DNA from: Candidatus Atribacteria bacterium UBA6251
GTDB taxonomy: Bacteria; Atribacterota; Phoenicimicrobiia; Phoenicimicrobiales; Phoenicimicrobiaceae
Reading direction: 5' to 3'
DNA length: 9,588 bases
Assembly (NCBI GenBank): GCA_002441285.1
Contig: DJVR01000002.1
Span: 4,078-13,665, forward strand
Within the stretch, counting starts at the first letter, position 1, and every line of letters starts with the position of its first letter. The notes beneath the pieces were generated by a model, which worked only from the letters and a program-made list of their open reading frames with translations, was not told the DNA's origin and did no database searches. The translations under genes and the position numbers were made by a program. This document shows positions 6,911 through 9,588 of the stretch, piece after piece.

Positions 6911-7191
6911 TAGCTCCTGAAGAATTTAAAAAAGATGTTTTAATGTTAGCTAAAGAGGTAGGAGTTAACCCCCGGGAAATTTATATTCAGACGATGAAAA
7001 GAAAATGGGCCAGTTGTTCAAGCCGGGGTAGACTGACTTTCGATAAAGAATTACTTAATGAACCTGAAGAAACAAGATTTAAGATAATCCTGCATGAACT
7101 ACTCCATTTAAAATATCCCAATCACGGTAAAATGTTCCAAGCACTATTGGATACATATTTAAAAAGGTCTATTGATTTAGATTTACAATAA
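6907..7191 (+). CDS. small YgjP/DUF45-type zinc metallopeptidase in the restriction operon
   Basis: The 94 residues contain RKWASCSSRGRLTFDKEL (32-49), the hallmark before the active site in YgjP/DUF45 (COG1451) proteins. The zincin motif HELLH (63-67) follows, with a third possible ligand, H73, in KYPNHGKMF. H63 and H67 should bind zinc and E64 should activate water. Typical YgjP proteins are about 170-240 residues, so this one is little more than the C-terminal catalytic core. The ATG overlaps the hsdR stop as ATGA, implying translational coupling and a role linked to the restriction system. Its substrate is unknown. Turnover of HsdR (restriction alleviation), cleavage of a phage protein or a purely structural role are all conceivable. 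I recall this family being enriched next to Type I systems, but its function there is unresolved. GC content is lower than in hsdM (about 33% in one counted line). Confidence 0.85.
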   Translation: MIAPEEFKKDVLMLAKEVGVNPREIYIQTMKRKWASCSSRGRLTFDKELLNEPEETRFKIILHELLHLKYPNHGKMFQALLDTYLKRSIDLDLQ

Positions 7192-7256
7192 GGTATTATT
7201 AAAAGTATCAAAACAAATTTTATTAAACTGTTAAACTACTTGATAAGCAAGAAAGC

Positions 7257-7283
7257 AAAGAGAATAAAATTTATTTTTTCTTT
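7257..7283 (+). terminator. weak candidate terminator of the hsd operon
   Basis: AAAGAGAATAAA (7257-7268) pairs imperfectly with TTTATTTTTTCTTT (7270-7283), leaving a two-base bulge and almost no loop. It lies about 65 bases after the last hsd operon stop codon. The pairing is nearly all A-T and the T-rich part sits inside the stem, so support is weak. Confidence 0.2.
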
Positions 7284-7349
7284 TGGATAAAGATTTAGTT
7301 ACATCAACTATAATAAGAAATAAGACATCTGGAGTGTGTAACGAAGCTT

Positions 7350-7371
7350 ATAATTTCTGAAATTATTTTTT
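7350..7371 (+). terminator. AT-only hairpin followed by six T residues
   Basis: ATAATTT (7350-7356) and AAATTAT (7360-7366) form a perfect 7-bp stem around CTG. The T-run covers 7366-7371. This has the shape of an intrinsic terminator, but the stem has no G-C pair and would be weak. If the promoter of the next operon is the TATAAT at 7309, the hairpin would sit in its leader and could act as an attenuator. Confidence 0.35.
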
Positions 7372-7428
7372 GATAATGAAAAATAAAAATATTTTAAAAA
7401 TAAAATTGAAATAACTTTAAGGTGATTT

Positions 7429-8334
7429 TTGACTACGGGAATTATTTTTAATATCAACAGATTTGCTATACATGATGGTCCTGGTATTCGGAGTACCGTT
7501 TTCTTGAAAGGTTGTCCCTTACGCTGTCATTGGTGCCATAATCCTGAGGGCTGGCTTACCCAGCCGGAGATCATCTTTGATGAACAAAAATGTATCAGAT
7601 GTTACCAATGTTTATCATATTGTCCTCACAAAGCCATTACCTTGAAGAATGATTATCCTTATACTGATAAACAGAAATGCCAGCTTTGTGGAAATTGTGT
7701 AACTATCTGTTTGGGAAAGGCAAGAGAGATTATAGGCTATCAAGTTAGCAGTAAAGAGGTTATGACTGAGATAAAAAAGGATTTGATCTTTTACGAAGAA
7801 TCTGGTGGTGGGGTTACCTTCTCAGGAGGTGAACCATTACTGCAGATTGATTTTCTCTCTGAGTTACTCTACCTCTGTCAGCAGGAAGGTATTCCTCGAG
7901 CAGTGGATACCTGTGGTTATGCTCCCTGGTCTCATCTGGAGAGAATTATCCCCCTGGTTGTTGATTTATGGTTATACGACCTGAAGGTGATGAATGAGCA
8001 AAGACACCTTGTATATACTGGAGTTTCCAATCAACTTATCCTGGATAATCTAAAGAGGCTTTCCCAGAAATGCAATAATATTGAGCTTAGAATACCCCTC
8101 ATACCTGGAGTTAATGATAACAAAGAGGAGGTAGAAGAGATGGCTAAGTTTATTAATTCTTTAAATATAGGGAAAGTCAGTATCTTACCTTTTCACCGAA
8201 TGGGTCTGGATAAATATACCAGATTAGGCTTAAAAACCGAAATGAAAGCTACCACAGAGCCATCAGCAGGATATCTTAAAGAAATAGCTCAGTTATTTAA
8301 TAGATTTGGGATACCAATTAACATAGGAGGTTAA
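7429..8334 (+). CDS. glycyl-radical-enzyme activating protein (radical SAM), probable HypD activase
   Basis: This enzyme would reduce S-adenosylmethionine and abstract a hydrogen from a glycine of the adjacent enzyme, generating its radical. In 301 residues it shows the activase opening HDGPGIRSTVFLKGCPLRC. The radical-SAM cluster ligands are C29, C33 and C36 (CX3CX2C). Two further 4Fe-4S motifs, C55/58/61/65 and C84/87/90/94, are typical of the longer activases. The SAM-binding GGEP motif is at 133-136. The start is a TTG, the only option after an in-frame TGA at 7423. AAGGTGA (7419-7425) fits the downstream half of the anti-Shine-Dalgarno, which explains the 3-base gap. The partner gene begins two bases after its stop, so it is almost certainly co-transcribed. 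The partner assignment is inferred from position. The clusters imply strict anaerobic function. Confidence 0.93.
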   Translation: MTTGIIFNINRFAIHDGPGIRSTVFLKGCPLRCHWCHNPEGWLTQPEIIFDEQKCIRCYQCLSYCPHKAITLKNDYPYTDKQKCQLCGNCVTICLGKAREIIGYQVSSKEVMTEIKKDLIFYEESGGGVTFSGGEPLLQIDFLSELLYLCQQEGIPRAVDTCGYAPWSHLERIIPLVVDLWLYDLKVMNEQRHLVYTGVSNQLILDNLKRLSQKCNNIELRIPLIPGVNDNKEEVEEMAKFINSLNIGKVSILPFHRMGLDKYTRLGLKTEMKATTEPSAGYLKEIAQLFNRFGIPINIGG

Positions 8335-8336
8335 AG

Positions 8337-9588
8337 ATGAACTTACGAGTGGAAAAATTAAGAGAAGAAAGTCTCACTATTAAGCCTGCTATTGATATTG
8401 AGCGGGCAAAATTAATAACCGAAGCCTATCAAAAATATGAAGGCAAGGTGCCAGTTCCTATCTTAAGGGCTTTAGCTTTTAAATATCTTTTAGAAAATAA
8501 GACCATTGCCATAGGTCAGGGTGAGTTAATTGTAGGAGAAAGGGGAAGTTCTCCTGGTGCCACTCCTACTTTTCCTGAATTATGTTGTCACAGTATGGAG
8601 GATTTTGAGATAATTCATAGTAGAGAGAAAATTTCCTTTCAGGTCAGTCCGGAAGCCAGAAAGATTCAAAAAGAAGTAATTATCCCCTTCTGGCAGGAAC
8701 GTTCTATACGTCATCAAATTTTTTCCTTGATGGAGCAAAGTTGGCTGGACTGTTATGAAGCTGGGATCTTTACTGAGTTTATGGAACAGAGAGCTCCTGG
8801 TCATACCGTAGCTGATGGCAAAATTTACCGGGAGGGATTTCTTGATTTTCAGGAAAGGATTAGACAAAGTTTAGTTAATTTAGATTTTCATAATGATAGT
8901 CAAGCTTATGAGAAGTCGAACCAGTTAAAAGCCATGTCCATCTGTGCGGGGGCAATTATCAACTTGGCGAATCGTTATGCCACTTTAGCTAAAAAGAAGG
9001 CAGAAAAGGAAGGGGATACTCAAAGGAAGAAAGAATTACTCACCATTGCTGAAATTTGCCAGTGGGTACCTGCTCATGCCCCCCGTAATTTCTGGGAGGC
9101 GTTACAGATGTACTGGTTTGTTCACATTGGGGTAATCAGTGAATTGAATACCTGGGATTCTTTCAATCCAGGACACTTAGATCAACATCTGACTCCCTTC
9201 TACCAGCAGGGTCTTAAGAGTGGGGAACTGGATTGGGAAAAGGCTGAAGAGTTACTGGAGTGTTTCTGGATTAAATTTAACAATCAACCAGCTCCACCTA
9301 AGGTGGGAGTTACTTTAGCTGAGAGTGGAACCTATACCGATTTTGCCAATATTAACAATGGAGGATTAACAGTTGAAGGACAAGATGCGGTTAATGAGGT
9401 TACCTATCTTATTTTAGAGGTAATCGATGAAATGCGTCTCTTGCAGCCCAGTACCAATATCCAATTAAGCCAGAAAAGTCCGGATAAATTTCTAAGACGA
9501 GCCTGTGAAATTATTCGCAAGGGCTGGGGACAGCCTTCAGTCTTTAATTCAGAACTGGTTATTGCTGAACTGTTAAGGCAGGGTAAGA
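8337..9588 (+). CDS. hypD: trans-4-hydroxy-L-proline dehydratase-like glycyl radical enzyme, partial (cut at the right edge)
   Basis: The frame opens with ATG 8337 after AGGAGGT (8325-8331, 5 bases away) and stays open for 417 codons to the edge. HypD proteins have about 790 residues, so roughly half is missing, including the catalytic GCVE cysteine-glutamate region and the C-terminal glycyl-radical loop. The visible part belongs to the pyruvate formate-lyase-like family: GELIVGERG (62-70), EFMEQRAPGHT (147-157), MYWFVHIGV (258-266), FNNQPAPPKVG (314-324) and TDFANIN (334-340). From memory it aligns without gaps over long stretches to Clostridioides difficile HypD with an offset of 4. Pocket positions I recall as F152, H160, D278, S334 and F340 match F148, H156, D274, S330 and F336. 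The expected reaction is dehydration of trans-4-hydroxy-L-proline to pyrroline-5-carboxylate, then reduction to proline by another enzyme. A related glycyl radical dehydratase of other specificity cannot be excluded without the missing half. Confidence 0.85.
   Translation, partial: MNLRVEKLREESLTIKPAIDIERAKLITEAYQKYEGKVPVPILRALAFKYLLENKTIAIGQGELIVGERGSSPGATPTFPELCCHSMEDFEIIHSREKISFQVSPEARKIQKEVIIPFWQERSIRHQIFSLMEQSWLDCYEAGIFTEFMEQRAPGHTVADGKIYREGFLDFQERIRQSLVNLDFHNDSQAYEKSNQLKAMSICAGAIINLANRYATLAKKKAEKEGDTQRKKELLTIAEICQWVPAHAPRNFWEALQMYWFVHIGVISELNTWDSFNPGHLDQHLTPFYQQGLKSGELDWEKAEELLECFWIKFNNQPAPPKVGVTLAESGTYTDFANINNGGLTVEGQDAVNEVTYLILEVIDEMRLLQPSTNIQLSQKSPDKFLRRACEIIRKGWGQPSVFNSELVIAELLRQGK

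Larger units (their letters stand above)
7192..7428. other. AT-rich intergenic region between the hsd operon and the glycyl radical operon
   Basis: No gene is seen in these 237 bases. The region must hold the end of the hsd transcript and the promoter of the next operon. Two hairpin candidates are listed separately (7257-7283 and 7350-7371). A perfect TATAAT at 7309-7314 is the best -10 candidate, but the nearest -35-like element (TTGGAT, 7283-7288) is 20 bp away. No sigma-54 type TGGC-N8-TTGC element was found. Confidence 0.5.

Noticed and set aside
7192..7428. CRISPR array, tRNA or small RNA in the AT-rich spacer
   Set aside because: No regularly spaced repeats, no cloverleaf and no GC-rich structured element are visible.
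8580..8867. Minus-strand 95-codon frame opposite the glycyl radical enzyme
   Set aside because: The plus strand here encodes conserved HypD-like sequence; the antisense frame is a by-product of it.

Overview
The window comes from a low-GC anaerobic bacterium. Intergenic DNA is very AT-rich, arginine is mostly AGA/AGG, the Shine-Dalgarno sequences are strong, and one gene starts with TTG. An oxygen-sensitive glycyl radical enzyme is encoded with its radical-SAM activase. This fits Clostridia, Halanaerobiales or Atribacterota-like lineages, but the window does not decide between them.

Left flank (1-878): the first 37 codons of a leftward membrane protein run off the left edge. A 204-bp divergent intergenic region separates it from mntP, a complete six-helix manganese efflux pump gene (318-878) with a plausible promoter.

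Centre (about 1118-7191): a complete four-gene operon in the order hsdM-hsdS-hsdR-metallopeptidase. The first three genes encode the modification, specificity and restriction subunits of a Type I restriction-modification system. The fourth is a 94-residue YgjP/DUF45-type HExxH protein. Each junction overlaps (7, 4 and 4 bp), so all four are probably co-transcribed and translationally coupled. By hand count on sampled lines, hsdM is clearly richer in GC (about 45-52%) than the flanks. The two target-recognition parts of hsdS fall to about 22-37%, while its conserved segments stay near 47-48%. This mosaic is expected from exchange of recognition domains. The hsdM leader holds two inverted pairings that compete for the same strand.

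Right flank (7429-9588): after a 237-bp AT-only spacer comes a two-gene operon. The first gene is a glycyl-radical-enzyme activase carrying the radical-SAM motif and two extra 4Fe-4S motifs. Two bases later begins a glycyl radical enzyme cut by the right edge. Its visible 417 residues closely resemble trans-4-hydroxy-L-proline dehydratase (HypD) as I remember it, including several substrate-pocket positions. The pair would dehydrate hydroxyproline to pyrroline-5-carboxylate, so hydroxyproline would serve as a proline source or Stickland-type electron acceptor.

The most unusual element is the small metallopeptidase locked to the end of the restriction operon. The rest is recognisable biology with some regulatory features worth checking.
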